The translations under genes were made by a program, and so were the position numbers. The notes below the pieces were generated by a model. The model did not search any database. It was not told where the DNA came from and saw nothing but the letters and a program-made list of their open reading frames with translations. Shown here in pieces: positions 42,199 to 50,979 of a DNA stretch of 64,000 bases; positions within the stretch are counted from its first letter, which is position 1; each line of letters opens with the position of its first letter. Origin of the DNA: Planomonospora sp. ID82291 (GTDB lineage Bacteria > Actinomycetota > Actinomycetes > Streptosporangiales > Streptosporangiaceae); contig NZ_JABTEX010000002.1 of NCBI RefSeq assembly GCF_015711645.1, forward strand, positions 1,736,001 to 1,800,000, written 5' to 3'.

Positions 42199-42854
42199 CG
42201 GCGCCGCTCCGGGTGCTGGTCTGCGACGACCAGGCGCTGATCCGCACCGGTTTCGCGACGATCATCGATGCTCAGCCCGACCTCGTGGTGGTGGGCGAGT
42301 GCGGCGACGGCCGTACCGGGGTCGATCTGGCCCGGCGGCTGCGTCCGGACATCGTGGTGATGGACGTGCGGATGCCGGTGCTGGATGGCATCGAGGCGAC
42401 TCGCAGGTTGGCCGGCGCCGGGGTGGCCGATCCCGTCAAGGTGCTCGTGGTGACGACGTTCAACCTGGACGAGTACGTCTATGAGGCGTTGCGGGCGGGG
42501 GCGAGCGGGTTCCTGCTGAAGGACGCCCCGCCGGCGCAGTTGCTGCACGGTATCCGCACCGTCGCGACGGGTGCGGCTCTGCTGGCGCCGGAGGTGACGC
42601 GGCAGCTCGTCGGCAGGTATGCGGCGCGCATCCGTCCTGTCGGGGGCACGGAGAACGGCGTCCCGTTGACCCCGCGTGAGCTGGAGGTACTGCGTTTGAT
42701 CGCCGACGGCCTGTCCAACGGTGAGATCGCCGCCGCGCTGGTGATCAGCCAGGAGACCGTCAAGACGTACGTGTCGCGCATCCTCACCAAGCTCGATCTG
42801 CGCGACCGTGTGCAGGCGGTGGTCTACGCCTACCGCCGGGGTCTGGTGACCTGA
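42195..42854 (+). CDS. NarL/LuxR-family response regulator
   Basis: The product has 219 residues. The receiver domain (RVLVCDDQALIRTGFATIID) has the phospho-acceptor Asp in DIVVMDVRMPVLDG near residue 55 and the conserved Lys in GFLLKDAPPAQL. The C-terminal LuxR helix-turn-helix is LTPRELEVLRLIADGLSNGEIAAALVISQETVKTYVSRIL (residues about 155-210). The GTG start overlaps the kinase stop by 4 bp. It is the output of the CPBP-kinase-regulator operon; targets are unknown, and the operon's own promoter is a usual one for this class. Confidence 0.93.
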   Translation: MTAPLRVLVCDDQALIRTGFATIIDAQPDLVVVGECGDGRTGVDLARRLRPDIVVMDVRMPVLDGIEATRRLAGAGVADPVKVLVVTTFNLDEYVYEALRAGASGFLLKDAPPAQLLHGIRTVATGAALLAPEVTRQLVGRYAARIRPVGGTENGVPLTPRELEVLRLIADGLSNGEIAAALVISQETVKTYVSRILTKLDLRDRVQAVVYAYRRGLVT

Positions 42855-43112
42855 GAGGCGCCCGCCGCGCCCGCCGCCGCTCTCGAGGGTGCGCGTCGTG
42901 GGGAGACCATGGCCCTCTCCGGGGCGAAAGCGGCCGTTGAGCGTGTGCTCCGCGGTGCCCTCAGCGGCGTCATACCCCCGTTACCGATGGCTCACAAAGG
43001 TGTTATCGAGCTCTGGTTGGGTGTGCACGCAACCAGTTCGGTGGGTCGGTTGGTCCTTTTCGTATAAGAATCTGAGACTTAGTCGCCGAGCAGGGCGATG
43101 AGGAGGTGCGGC
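42855..43112. other. Intergenic region with hairpin and promoter-like sequence
   Basis: 258 bp before the hot-dog protein gene. It contains an inverted repeat CTGGTTG/CAACCAG (43013-43019, 43030-43036) and a TATAAG at 43063-43068 that could be a -10 element about 45 bases before the ATG; no matching -35 is clear. AGGAG at 43101-43105 is the ribosome site of the next gene. Confidence 0.4.
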
Positions 43113-43838
43113 ATGACGACGGCTACCGGTCTGCAGACCGTGGTGACCGTTCCGGCACGTTTCCGCGGACCCGAGGGCACCGCGAACGGCGGATGGATCG
43201 CGGGCACGGTCTCCGAGGCGCTGAACGGCGCCCGGCCCGACTCGGCCGTCGAGGTGACGCTGCACGCGCCCACGCCGCTGGAGACCCCGCTGCACCTGCG
43301 CCGGCTCGCCGACACCGCCACCCTCACCCACGGCGACGAGCTCCTGGTGGAGGCGATCGGCGTCACCGAGCCGCTGGAGGCCCCGCCCTTCGTGCCCTTC
43401 CCCGACGCGGCCCGCGCCGAGCGCGGCTTCCCGGGCCTGGCCGGGCACGCCTTCCCCGGCTGCTTCGCCTGCGGCCTGCGCGCCCCCGGCGACGGGCTGC
43501 GGATCTTCCCCGGTCCGGTGGAGGGCACCGGCCTGGTCGCGGCGGGCTGGCGCGTGCCGATGACCCTCACCGGTGAGGACGGCCTGGTCCCCGGCGCGGT
43601 CATCTGGTCGGCGCTCGACTGCGCCACCGGCTGGGCCCACTTCAGGCCCGGCGAGTCCGCCCTGCTCGGCCGCCTGACCGCCCGGGTCCACCGCCGCGTC
43701 TACCCCGGCGGCGCCTACTCCGTGGTCGCCCGCGCCACCGGCCGCCAGGGCCGCAAGCTCTTCGGGGAGAGCGCGGTCTACGAGATCGACGGCACGCTGG
43801 TGGCCACCGCCAAGACGATCTGGATCACGCCGGCCTGA
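43113..43838 (+). CDS. Hot-dog-fold (thioesterase-like) conserved protein
   Basis: The product has 241 residues. The pattern of ANGGWIAGTVSEALNG early and LVPGAVIWSALDCATGWAHF later is that of a double hot-dog-fold thioesterase or acyl-CoA binding protein common in actinobacteria. There is a Cys pair (GCFACGL), often seen in this group, that may bind metal. It has no signal or membrane segment. ATG 43113 has AGGAGGTGCGGC in front; an in-frame start at 43098 is less well placed. It lies upstream of glnE, separated by a tandem repeat, so co-transcription is uncertain. The substrate is unknown. Confidence 0.7.
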   Translation: MTTATGLQTVVTVPARFRGPEGTANGGWIAGTVSEALNGARPDSAVEVTLHAPTPLETPLHLRRLADTATLTHGDELLVEAIGVTEPLEAPPFVPFPDAARAERGFPGLAGHAFPGCFACGLRAPGDGLRIFPGPVEGTGLVAAGWRVPMTLTGEDGLVPGAVIWSALDCATGWAHFRPGESALLGRLTARVHRRVYPGGAYSVVARATGRQGRKLFGESAVYEIDGTLVATAKTIWITPA

Positions 43839-43846
43839 GCGCCGCC

Positions 43847-43924
43847 GTACGGGGTCCGGTGCGCAGAGCCCGTCCGCGGGCCGTACGGGGTCCGGTGCGG
43901 AGAGCCCGTCCGCGGGCCGTACGG
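43847..43924. repeat. 36-bp tandem repeat between hot-dog gene and glnE
   Basis: Unit starting GTACGGGGTCCGGTGCGCAG, 36 bp, at 43847-43882 and 43883-43918 with a single difference, followed by a partial third copy (GTACGG). It begins nine bases after the stop codon of the preceding gene. Confidence 0.9.
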
Positions 43925-44037
43925 CCGCGGGCGGGGCCCGGGGCGGGCGCCCGGGGACGCGACGTGTGCCTGCGGGCCCGCGATGGGAAGATGAGCAGAC
44001 GTCAGCTGTGCCCGTGACCGGAGACGAGGGAGGGGCG

Positions 44038-47025
44038 GTGGGCGCCGTGCCCCGGATCCAGACGACCGCCGGACGACTGGCCCGCCTCGGCTTCGGCGAC
44101 GGGACCAGGGCCGAGCGGCTCCTCGGCGAGCTGGGCCCCGAGGCGGCCGGGGACCTCGGCCTGCTGGACTCCCTCGTCGCCACCGCCGACCCCGACCTGG
44201 CGCTCACCTCGCTCAACCGGCTGGCCGAGCGGGACCCGGGCGTCCTCGGAGCGCTCCGCGACGATCCCGGCCTGCGGGCCAGGCTGCTGCGCGTCCTCGG
44301 CGTCAGCGCCGCCCTGGGGGACCACGTCGTCCGGCACCCGGAGCACCGGCGGCTGCTCGCCGGCGAGCGGGCCGCGGCCCGGCCGTCCACCGCCGACCTG
44401 CGCGCCGGGCTGCTCTCGGCGGTCGGGGCCGATCCCGAGGCGGCCGAACCGCGCGCCGCGGGGTCCGGCACGGAGGTCCTGTCCGCGCTGCGCGTCGCCT
44501 ACCGGGGCCGCCTGCTCCACCTGGCCGCGCGCGACCTGGCCGGGGAGACGACGCTCGCCGAGGTCACCGCCGAGCTGTCGGCCCTGGCCGGCGCCGCGCT
44601 GGAGGCGGGGCTCGCCGTCGCGCGCTCCCAGCACCCCGAGTGCGCCGGGGTACGGCTGGCCGTCATCGGCATGGGCAAGTGCGGCGCCCGGGAGCTCAAC
44701 TACATCAGCGACGTCGACGTGATCTTCGTCGCCGAGCCCGGCGAGGGGATGGACGAGACGGAGGCCGTCCGGCTCGCCACCCGGCTGGCGCAGGGGATGA
44801 TGCGCGCCTGCTCGGCCACCACCCCCGAGGGCTCGCTGTGGGAGGTGGACGCCGCGCTGCGCCCCGAGGGCAAGGCCGGGCCGCTGGTGCGGACCCTCGC
44901 CAGCCACCGGGCCTACTACCGGCGCTGGGCCAAGACCTGGGAGTTCCAGGCGCTGCTGAAGGCCCGCCCGGTCGCGGGCGACCCGGAGCTCGGCGGACGC
45001 TACGGCGACACCGTCGACGAGCTGGTCTGGCAGGCCGCCGCCCGCGAGGGGTTCGTCGAGGACGTGCAGGCGATGCGCCGGCGGGTGGAGGCCCACGTCC
45101 GGGCCGAGGAGGCCGAGCGGCAGCTCAAGCTCGGCCCCGGGGGGCTGCGCGACATCGAGTTCGCCGTCCAGCTCCTGCAGCTCGTGCACGGCCGCTCCGA
45201 TCCGCTGCTGCGCCGCCGCGCGACGCTCTCCGCGCTGGCGGCCCTGTCCCGGGGCGGCTACGTCGGGCGGGAGGACGCCAGGGCGCTCGCCGAGGCGTAC
45301 ACGTTCCTGCGCCGGATCGAGCACCTGCTCCAGCTCCACCGGCTCCGCCGGACGCACGTGGTGCCCGAGACGGAGGCCGACCTGCGGCGGCTCGGCCGGG
45401 CGCTGGGCATGAGCGCCGACCCGGTGGGGGAGTTCACCACCCGGTGGAGGCGGCACGCGAGCCAGGCCCGCCGCCTGCACGAGAAGCTGTTCTACCGGCC
45501 GCTGCTGGCGGCCGTGGCCCGGCTGCCGGAGTCGGAGGCGCGCCTGTCCGCCGCCGCCGCGCAGGCCCGGCTGGAGGCGCTCGGCTACACCGACCCCGCC
45601 GGGGCGCTGCGCCACATCAGCGCGCTGACCAGCGGGGTCTCCCGGAGGGCGGCGATCCAGCGCACGCTGCTGCCGGTCATGCTCGGCTGGTTCGCCGACG
45701 CCCCCGACCCCGACGCGGGCCTGCTCGGCTTCCGCCAGATCTCCGACCGGCTGGGCACCACCCCGTGGTACCTGCGGCTGCTGCGCGACGAGACCGCGGT
45801 GGCCGAACGGCTGGCGCGGCTCCTGGGCACCGGGCGGTACGTCACCGGGCTGCTGCTGCACGCCCCCGAGGCCGTCGCGATGCTCGGCTCCGACGGCGAG
45901 CTGGACCCCCGGCCCGCGCGGGCGCTGCTGTCGGAGGCCCGGGCCACCGTCGGCCGCTACCCCGGCGACGCCGAGACCGGGGCCGTCGCGGCGCGGGCCC
46001 TGCGCCGCCGGGAGCTGCTGCGCACCGCGGTGGCGGACCTGACCGGGCGCCTGGACGTCGAACAGGTCGGGCAGGCCCTGTCCGCGCTCAACGACGTGAC
46101 GGTCCAGGCCGCGCTGGACGCCGCGATCGGCAAGATCGAGATGGAGCGGCGGACCCCGCTGGGCACCAGGTTCGCGGTGATCGCGATGGGCCGCCTCGGC
46201 GGGCTGGAGTGCTCCTACGGCAGCGACGCCGACGTGATGTTCGTGCACGCGCCGCTGCCCGGCACGGCCGAGAAGGCGGCCGCGGACGCCGCCCACGCGG
46301 TGGCCAACGAGCTGCGCCGCCTGCTGGCCCTGCCCGCCCCCGACCCGCCGCTGCTCGTCGACGCCGGGCTGCGTCCCGAGGGCAAGGCCGGGCCGCTGGT
46401 CCGCACGCTCGCCTCCTACGCCGCCTACTACGGGCGCTGGTCGGCCCCGTGGGAGTCCCAGGCGCTGCTGCGCGCCCGGTTCTGCGCCGGGGACGCGGAT
46501 CTGGGCCGGGAGTTCCTGGAGCTGGCCGACCCGCTGCGCTACCCGGCCGGAGGCGTGCCGGAGGAGGCCGTGCGGGAGATCCGCAGGCTGAAGGCGCGGA
46601 TGGAGGCCGAGCGGCTGCCGCGCGGAGCCGACCCCGCGCTGCACACCAAGCTCGGCCGGGGCGGGCTGTCGGACGTGGAGTGGGCGGCCCAGCTCCTCCA
46701 GCTCCGCCACGCCGGGCGGCTGCCGCCGCTGCGGACCACCCGCACCCTGGAGGCGCTGCGCGCGGCGGTGGCCGAAGGGCTGCTGCCCGCCGGGGACGAG
46801 GCCGTGCTGGCCGAGGCCTGGCGGTTCGCCTCCCGCATCCGCGACGCGATCATGCTGGTCCGGGGCCGCGCCGCCGACTCCATCCCCGCGGACGTGCGCG
46901 AGCGCACGCTCCTGTCCCGGGCGCTCGGCTACCCGCCGGAGGCCAGTGAGGACTTCCTGGACGACTACCGCCGCGTCACCCGGCGGGCCCGCCAGGTCGT
47001 GGAGCGGGTCTTCTACGGGAACTGA
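44038..47025 (+). CDS. glnE: Bifunctional glutamine synthetase adenylyltransferase / adenylyl-removing enzyme
   Basis: The product has 995 residues. It switches GlnA off by adding AMP to a tyrosine when nitrogen is plentiful and removes it under limitation. Two nucleotidyltransferase domains are visible: the N-terminal adenylyl-removing domain with ELNYISDVDVIFVAEPGEGM (about residue 218) and the C-terminal adenylyl-transferase domain with CSYGSDADVMFVHAPLPG (about residue 723). Each is followed by a helical PII-responsive region. GTG 44038 is chosen because GAGGGAGGGGCG stands before it; an in-frame upstream GTG at 43966 lacks a ribosome site. Its substrate GlnA, encoded at 52.7 kb, has the target tyrosine. 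Confidence 0.95.
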   Translation: MGAVPRIQTTAGRLARLGFGDGTRAERLLGELGPEAAGDLGLLDSLVATADPDLALTSLNRLAERDPGVLGALRDDPGLRARLLRVLGVSAALGDHVVRHPEHRRLLAGERAAARPSTADLRAGLLSAVGADPEAAEPRAAGSGTEVLSALRVAYRGRLLHLAARDLAGETTLAEVTAELSALAGAALEAGLAVARSQHPECAGVRLAVIGMGKCGARELNYISDVDVIFVAEPGEGMDETEAVRLATRLAQGMMRACSATTPEGSLWEVDAALRPEGKAGPLVRTLASHRAYYRRWAKTWEFQALLKARPVAGDPELGGRYGDTVDELVWQAAAREGFVEDVQAMRRRVEAHVRAEEAERQLKLGPGGLRDIEFAVQLLQLVHGRSDPLLRRRATLSALAALSRGGYVGREDARALAEAYTFLRRIEHLLQLHRLRRTHVVPETEADLRRLGRALGMSADPVGEFTTRWRRHASQARRLHEKLFYRPLLAAVARLPESEARLSAAAAQARLEALGYTDPAGALRHISALTSGVSRRAAIQRTLLPVMLGWFADAPDPDAGLLGFRQISDRLGTTPWYLRLLRDETAVAERLARLLGTGRYVTGLLLHAPEAVAMLGSDGELDPRPARALLSEARATVGRYPGDAETGAVAARALRRRELLRTAVADLTGRLDVEQVGQALSALNDVTVQAALDAAIGKIEMERRTPLGTRFAVIAMGRLGGLECSYGSDADVMFVHAPLPGTAEKAAADAAHAVANELRRLLALPAPDPPLLVDAGLRPEGKAGPLVRTLASYAAYYGRWSAPWESQALLRARFCAGDADLGREFLELADPLRYPAGGVPEEAVREIRRLKARMEAERLPRGADPALHTKLGRGGLSDVEWAAQLLQLRHAGRLPPLRTTRTLEALRAAVAEGLLPAGDEAVLAEAWRFASRIRDAIMLVRGRAADSIPADVRERTLLSRALGYPPEASEDFLDDYRRVTRRARQVVERVFYGN

Positions 47026-47039
47026 CCGCCCCGCGAGGC

Positions 47040-47059
47040 GGCCGCCCCGCGGGGCGGCC
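47040..47059 (+). terminator. Palindromic hairpin after glnE
   Basis: GGCCGCCCC at 47040-47048 pairs with GGGGCGGCC at 47051-47059, a perfect GC palindrome 15 bases after the glnE stop; no T-run. Confidence 0.55.
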
Positions 47060-47145
47060 GTCGCGGGGGCGGGCTTTTACCGGAACTGGAGAGTCTCCTT
47101 GCGCCGGGCGTGCCGTCCGTGTAGTAACGGTGCGGGTGATCTCTT

Positions 47146-48219
47146 GTGATATCGGTCTACGTCGACCTGGCCATCGGGCTGGTGCTGGCCTTCCTGCTGC
47201 TCTCGCTCGTGGTGAGCGGGATCAACGAGGCCTTCGTCCGCCTGCTCGGGATCCGGAGCAAGTTCCTCTGGGCCTACCTGCGCGACACCATGGACGGAGG
47301 CTCCGCCGACGGGACGTCGTGGATCCCGTCCAAGATCGCTGATGTCTTCGCCAAGCTGCCCTTCTCCAGGAACGATCCGCGGCCCGCGCACAGCCCCGAC
47401 CCCGCTCCGCCCGTGGTCGCGCCGATGCCGGTCGACCCCGCCGCCGTGCTGACGGCCGAGGAGCCCGCCCCCGACGTCGACATGACCGCCCGGCTCTACC
47501 GCCGGCTGCAGGAGATCGACCATCCCAAGGGGGCGCGGACCACCATCGCCGACATCCCGCCCGAGCGCTTCTCCGGCGCGGTCATGGAGCTGGTCTCCGC
47601 CGAGGAGGGCGGGGTGGAGGGCCTGCTCGTCAAGCTGGAGGCCGTCGGCAGCCCGCTGGCCGGCCACCTCAAGGGCGTCTGGGAGGGCGCCCAGCGCGAC
47701 CTGGGCAGGTTCCGCAAGGGCGTCGAGAACTGGTTCGACGGGGAGATGCAGCGCCTGTCCACGCTGTACCGCCGCTACGTCACGTGGGTGGTGTTCGCGC
47801 TCGGGGTGGCGCTGACCCTGCTGCTGGGCATGGACGCGCTGGAGTACGGCAAGACCCTGCTGCGCGACAACGCCTACCGGGCGGCGGTCACGGCCGTGGC
47901 GGAGGGGGGCGAGGAGGCGCTCGCCGGGCTGCGGGAGCGGTGCGACCCCGCCGTCTCGGCCGACGCCCTCGGCTGCGTGACCGAGTCCTTCAGCTCACCG
48001 GCGCTGGTCAGGATCTTCGACCACTCCATCGTGAGCGTCTCCCTCCCGCCGGACGGCGGCGACCCCTCCTTCAACTGGAACGGCGCCCTCTGGTGGGACC
48101 GCCTCCTCACCCCCGGCCACTGGCCCGGCTACCTCCTCACCGTGATCGCCCTGCTGTTCGGCGCCCCCTTCTGGTGGGACGTGCTGCGCCGCATGACCGG
48201 CTTCCGGCACCGCTCGTAG
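47146..48219 (+). CDS. Membrane protein of unknown function (357 aa)
   Basis: The product has 357 residues. One N-terminal helix (VDLAIGLVLAFLLLSLVVSG) is followed by a conserved-looking INEAFVRLLGIRSKFLWAYLRD, a Pro-rich linker and a soluble helical region (70-190). A second helix (WVVFALGVALTLLLGMDALE), a loop with two cysteines (RCDPAV, GCVTES), and a third helix (GYLLTVIALLFGAPFWWDVL) near the end complete it. Similar actinobacterial proteins are annotated only as hypothetical. The GTG at 47146 has no good ribosome site; TAGTAAC about 20 bases upstream could be a -10 element of a near-leaderless transcript. It follows glnE after a terminator hairpin. Confidence 0.7.
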   Translation: MISVYVDLAIGLVLAFLLLSLVVSGINEAFVRLLGIRSKFLWAYLRDTMDGGSADGTSWIPSKIADVFAKLPFSRNDPRPAHSPDPAPPVVAPMPVDPAAVLTAEEPAPDVDMTARLYRRLQEIDHPKGARTTIADIPPERFSGAVMELVSAEEGGVEGLLVKLEAVGSPLAGHLKGVWEGAQRDLGRFRKGVENWFDGEMQRLSTLYRRYVTWVVFALGVALTLLLGMDALEYGKTLLRDNAYRAAVTAVAEGGEEALAGLRERCDPAVSADALGCVTESFSSPALVRIFDHSIVSVSLPPDGGDPSFNWNGALWWDRLLTPGHWPGYLLTVIALLFGAPFWWDVLRRMTGFRHRS

Positions 48220-48247
48220 CCGTCCGCGCCGGTCGGGCCGCCCGGGG

Positions 48248-49108
48248 CTACCGCAGGGCGGCGAGGATCCGGTCGACGTGCTCCAGCGGGTCGGGGCCGA
48301 CCGGGCGGAGCACCACGGTGTCGGCGCCGGCCTCCCACAGCGACCGCACGACGTCGGCCGCCTGCCCGGCGGTGCCCGCCGCCATCGGGACGTCCTCCGG
48401 CGCGACGCCCAGGAACCCCGCCTGCTCCACCGCGGCGGGCCGTACGGCCGCGCGGACCCGGTCCGGGTCGTCGCCGACGTGCAGGTGGACGAAGACCACC
48501 AGCTCGTGGTCCTCCTTCCCGCCGCCCGCGGCGATCAGCCCGCGGGCCTCCCGGACCCGCTCGGGGCCGAACCCCTCGGGCAGGATCGTGCCCTGCGCCA
48601 CCCGGCCGGACAGCTCCAGCGACCGGGGCCGCACCACCCCGGCCAGCACCGGCGGCGGCACGGCGGGCGGGTGCACCAGGCTCACCCCGTCCAGCCGTAC
48701 GGCCCGGCCCTCGACGGTGACCGTCTCCCCGCGCAGGAGCGCCCGCACCGCCACGAGGGTCTCCTCCAGCAGGGCCAGGGGCGACGGCGCGAGGACCCCG
48801 ACCCGGCGCATCCAGTCCTGGACGCCGTGGCCGATCCCCGCCGCCAGCCGGTGGGGGTGCACGCGGGCCAGGTTGCCGAGCTCCATGGCCAGCAGGGCCG
48901 GGTTGCGCAGCGGGGCGGGGGTGATCCCGATGCCGACGCGGAGCCGCTCGGTGACGGCGAGCGCGGTGGCCGCCGACGAGATCGACCCGGTCCAGCCCAG
49001 GTCCTCCACCACCCACAGGTCCTCGACCTCGGTGCCGTCCAGGTCGCGGGCGAAGGGGATGAGGGATTCGGGGGGAAGGTCGCGTTCGAACATCACGCCC
49101 AGGCGCAT
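48248..49108 (-). CDS. LLM-class (luciferase-like, possibly F420-dependent) oxidoreductase
   Basis: The product has 286 residues. The bacterial-luciferase-like TIM barrel is shown by RLGVMFERDLPPESLIPFAR, EVEDLWVVEDLGWTGSIS, RLRVGIGITPAPLRNPALLA and HRLAAGIGHGVQDWMRRVG, the last typical of F420-dependent reductases and dehydrogenases. The flavin or F420 phosphate site is likely near LAGVVRPRSLELSGRVA. The actual substrate is unknown. The npdG gene in this window makes an F420 pool plausible, though FMN dependence cannot be excluded. ATG 49108 aligns with the family start. It converges with the membrane-protein gene 28 bp away. Confidence 0.85.
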   Translation of the reverse strand: MRLGVMFERDLPPESLIPFARDLDGTEVEDLWVVEDLGWTGSISSAATALAVTERLRVGIGITPAPLRNPALLAMELGNLARVHPHRLAAGIGHGVQDWMRRVGVLAPSPLALLEETLVAVRALLRGETVTVEGRAVRLDGVSLVHPPAVPPPVLAGVVRPRSLELSGRVAQGTILPEGFGPERVREARGLIAAGGGKEDHELVVFVHLHVGDDPDRVRAAVRPAAVEQAGFLGVAPEDVPMAAGTAGQAADVVRSLWEAGADTVVLRPVGPDPLEHVDRILAALR

Positions 49109-49434
49109 GTCTCTCCTCTGGATCGGCCGGTTGTTACAGGTATCGGAAATATCCGGCGAAATCCTCGATCCAGGTGACGGGATCGGTGCGGACCTCGGTG
49201 CCGGTTCTCAACGCACCGATCATCATGCCCCGGCCGGTGCGGATCCCGGCACGGCGGGTCCGCACCCGGCGTTCACCCGTCTCACCGTAGAAGACGAGAC
49301 GACCGGGGGCGGGCCCGCGCAGCCGGGACCCCGCCGGGCCGTCGGGCCGCCGGACGGCCCGCGGTCCTGCGCGAGTGTCGCCGAGGGGGGCGACGGCGCC
49401 GAGGAGGCCGCGGACAACCCGGTGACCGGCGTGC
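49109..49434. other. Gap of about 325 bp, possibly one micro-ORF
   Basis: No supported gene. On the minus strand ATG 49226 to TAA 49134 encodes 30 residues (MMIGALRTGTEVRTDPVTWI and ten more) that look protein-like. The ribosome site is weak and nothing is recognised, so it may be a remnant. Confidence 0.35.
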
Positions 49435-49647
49435 TCAGTCGCAGTCGTCGGCGTCGACGTCGACCTTCTTCGTCTTCTTGGGCTTCGGCTTCTGGTCCGC
49501 CGAGAAACCGGTGGAGGTCTGGACGAACCGGACGGTCGCCGTGGTGCCGGCCGAGGCGGCGCACGCCTCGTCGTCCACGCTGCAGGCGACGAGCGAGGAC
49601 AGGGCGAGGACGATGACGCCGGCGGTGGTGGCGACGGTGCGGAACAC
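49435..49647 (-). CDS. Small predicted lipoprotein (70 aa)
   Basis: The product has 70 residues. The signal sequence MFRTVATTAGVIVLALSSLV ends in a lipobox LVAC, so Cys22 would be lipidated and the protein anchored to the outside of the membrane. The mature part is about 49 residues with a further Cys (EACAAS), a basic KPKPKKTKK patch and an acidic end containing a third Cys (VDADDCD). I recognise no family. The GTG start at 49647 has AGGAG a few bases upstream. It is a stand-alone gene between an LLM oxidoreductase and a TetR regulator, so context gives no function. Confidence 0.65.
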   Translation of the reverse strand: MFRTVATTAGVIVLALSSLVACSVDDEACAASAGTTATVRFVQTSTGFSADQKPKPKKTKKVDVDADDCD

Positions 49648-49777
49648 GGTTTTCTCCTGAATGTGTAGTTCTGTGCCCTCAATGACTACCGATGACCGCT
49701 TGCAGAACGCTGGGACGCCGCTTGCGTCCGGGACGTCCGCGGCTCGGAGGATTCCCGGCCCACGACCTCCGGGGGCT

Positions 49778-50347
49778 TCAGGCCGGCGGCCAGTTCCGGA
49801 GGACGGCGTCGAGGGCGTCCAGGGTCCTGGACCAGGAGGCGTCCACCTCGCGGGGAGTGCGGCGGAACCCGCCCGCCATCTCCAGGCTGACGTACCCGTG
49901 GAACGTGCTGTGCAGCATCCGCACCGCGTCCGTCTGGTCGGGCTCCGGAAGGCGGTACCCGCGCAGGATCGCCCTCGTCATCTCCGCGTGCCGGACCGCA
50001 GCGCTGGTGTCCAGCTCCGCCGAGTCGAGCTCGACCTGCATCGCCGCGTATCTGCCGGGATGCTCTTTCGCGTAGTCCCGGTAGGCGTCGGCGAAGGCCG
50101 TCAGCGCGTCCTTGCCCGCCCGGCCCGCCAGGGCGGCGGCGGCCCTGTCGGCGAGTTCCGCCAGGGCCAGCAGCGCCACCCTGACCCGCAGCTCCCGCGC
50201 GTCCTTGACGTGCGAGTACAGCGCCGCGGGCCGGACGCCGAATTCGCGCGCGAGCACCGAGACGGTCACGTTCGCGAAACCGATCTCGTCGGCCAGGTCC
50301 GCCGCCGCCCGGGTCAGCCGTTCCGCGGTCAGCCCCGCTCGTGCCAT
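49778..50347 (-). CDS. TetR/AcrR-family regulator
   Basis: The product has 189 residues. The helix-turn-helix is LTRAAADLADEIGFANVTVSVLAREFGVRPAALYSHVKDARELRVRV, with the usual TetR spacing. The C-terminal part (YRDYAKEHPGRYAAMQ...HSTFHGYVSLEMAGGFRR) resembles the WHG-type ligand domain of many actinobacterial TetR proteins. It is divergent from the FBP-domain gene 70 bp away, which is therefore the most likely target. AT-rich sequence with TTAAG repeats lies between them (around 50371-50399). The ligand is unknown. Confidence 0.87.
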   Translation of the reverse strand: MARAGLTAERLTRAAADLADEIGFANVTVSVLAREFGVRPAALYSHVKDARELRVRVALLALAELADRAAAALAGRAGKDALTAFADAYRDYAKEHPGRYAAMQVELDSAELDTSAAVRHAEMTRAILRGYRLPEPDQTDAVRMLHSTFHGYVSLEMAGGFRRTPREVDASWSRTLDALDAVLRNWPPA

Positions 50348-50417
50348 GCACCGCTCCTCTGCTTACATGCTTTAAGTATTTGCCTACTGTTCTTAAGGAA
50401 GACTAGCCTTCCCGCTC

Positions 50418-50921
50418 ATGAGGCCGCTCACCGAACACGACATCCGCACCTCGTTCGTCAACTGCTCCAAGGGCGAGGCCAGGCGTCTCGACCTGCCCAG
50501 GGATCTCGCCGACCAGCCCTGGGAGCACCTCGACTTCCTCGGCTGGCGGGATCCGGGCGCGCCCGAACGCGCCTACCTGGTCGCCGAGCGCGACGACCGA
50601 CTCGTCGGAATCGTCCTGCGGGCCACGTCCGGCGGGTCGCGCGGCTTCACCTCGCGCAGCATGTGCTCGCTGTGCCTGACCACGCACCCGGGCGGCGGCG
50701 TGGCGCTGATGACCGCGCGCCGGACCGGCGAACCCGGCCGCCAGGGCGACTCCGTCGGGCAGTACCTCTGCACCGATCTGGCCTGCTCGCTCTATGCGCG
50801 GGGGAGGAAGCAGGCCACGGGCGGCGGGGTCGTCGCCGTCGAGGAGTCCCTCACCCCGGAGGAGAAGGCCGCCCGGACCCGGGCCAACCTGCACTCTTTC
50901 CTGGACAAGGTGACCGGCTGA
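50418..50921 (+). CDS. FBP-domain protein (FusB/EF-G-binding C-terminal domain type)
   Basis: The product has 167 residues. The treble-clef zinc finger of the FBP_C family is shown by SMCSLCLTTHPGGGVALMTA and later YLCTDLACSLYARG, giving four metal-binding cysteines. In FusB-type proteins this domain binds elongation factor G and releases it from fusidic-acid-stalled ribosomes. Actinobacterial members have an uncertain role and are only inferred to touch EF-G or the ribosome. The N-terminal part (about 60 residues) resembles other actinobacterial FBP proteins. It is divergent from a TetR gene that may respond to an antibiotic. Confidence 0.82.
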   Translation: MRPLTEHDIRTSFVNCSKGEARRLDLPRDLADQPWEHLDFLGWRDPGAPERAYLVAERDDRLVGIVLRATSGGSRGFTSRSMCSLCLTTHPGGGVALMTARRTGEPGRQGDSVGQYLCTDLACSLYARGRKQATGGGVVAVEESLTPEEKAARTRANLHSFLDKVTG

Positions 50922-50979
50922 CCGCACGGGGAGCGGGCGGGCGCCGCGCGGCGACCCGGTCGAGGCGTTCTCCGGACGG

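Noticed and set aside
43966-44037. Upstream GTG as the glnE start
   Set aside because: In frame but without a ribosome site and adding residues unlike GlnE N-termini; GTG 44038 has a strong purine-rich site.
49134-49226. 30-residue micro-ORF on the minus strand
   Set aside because: The encoded peptide looks protein-like, but the ribosome site is poor and no homologue is recognised. It is noted in the intergenic entry only.
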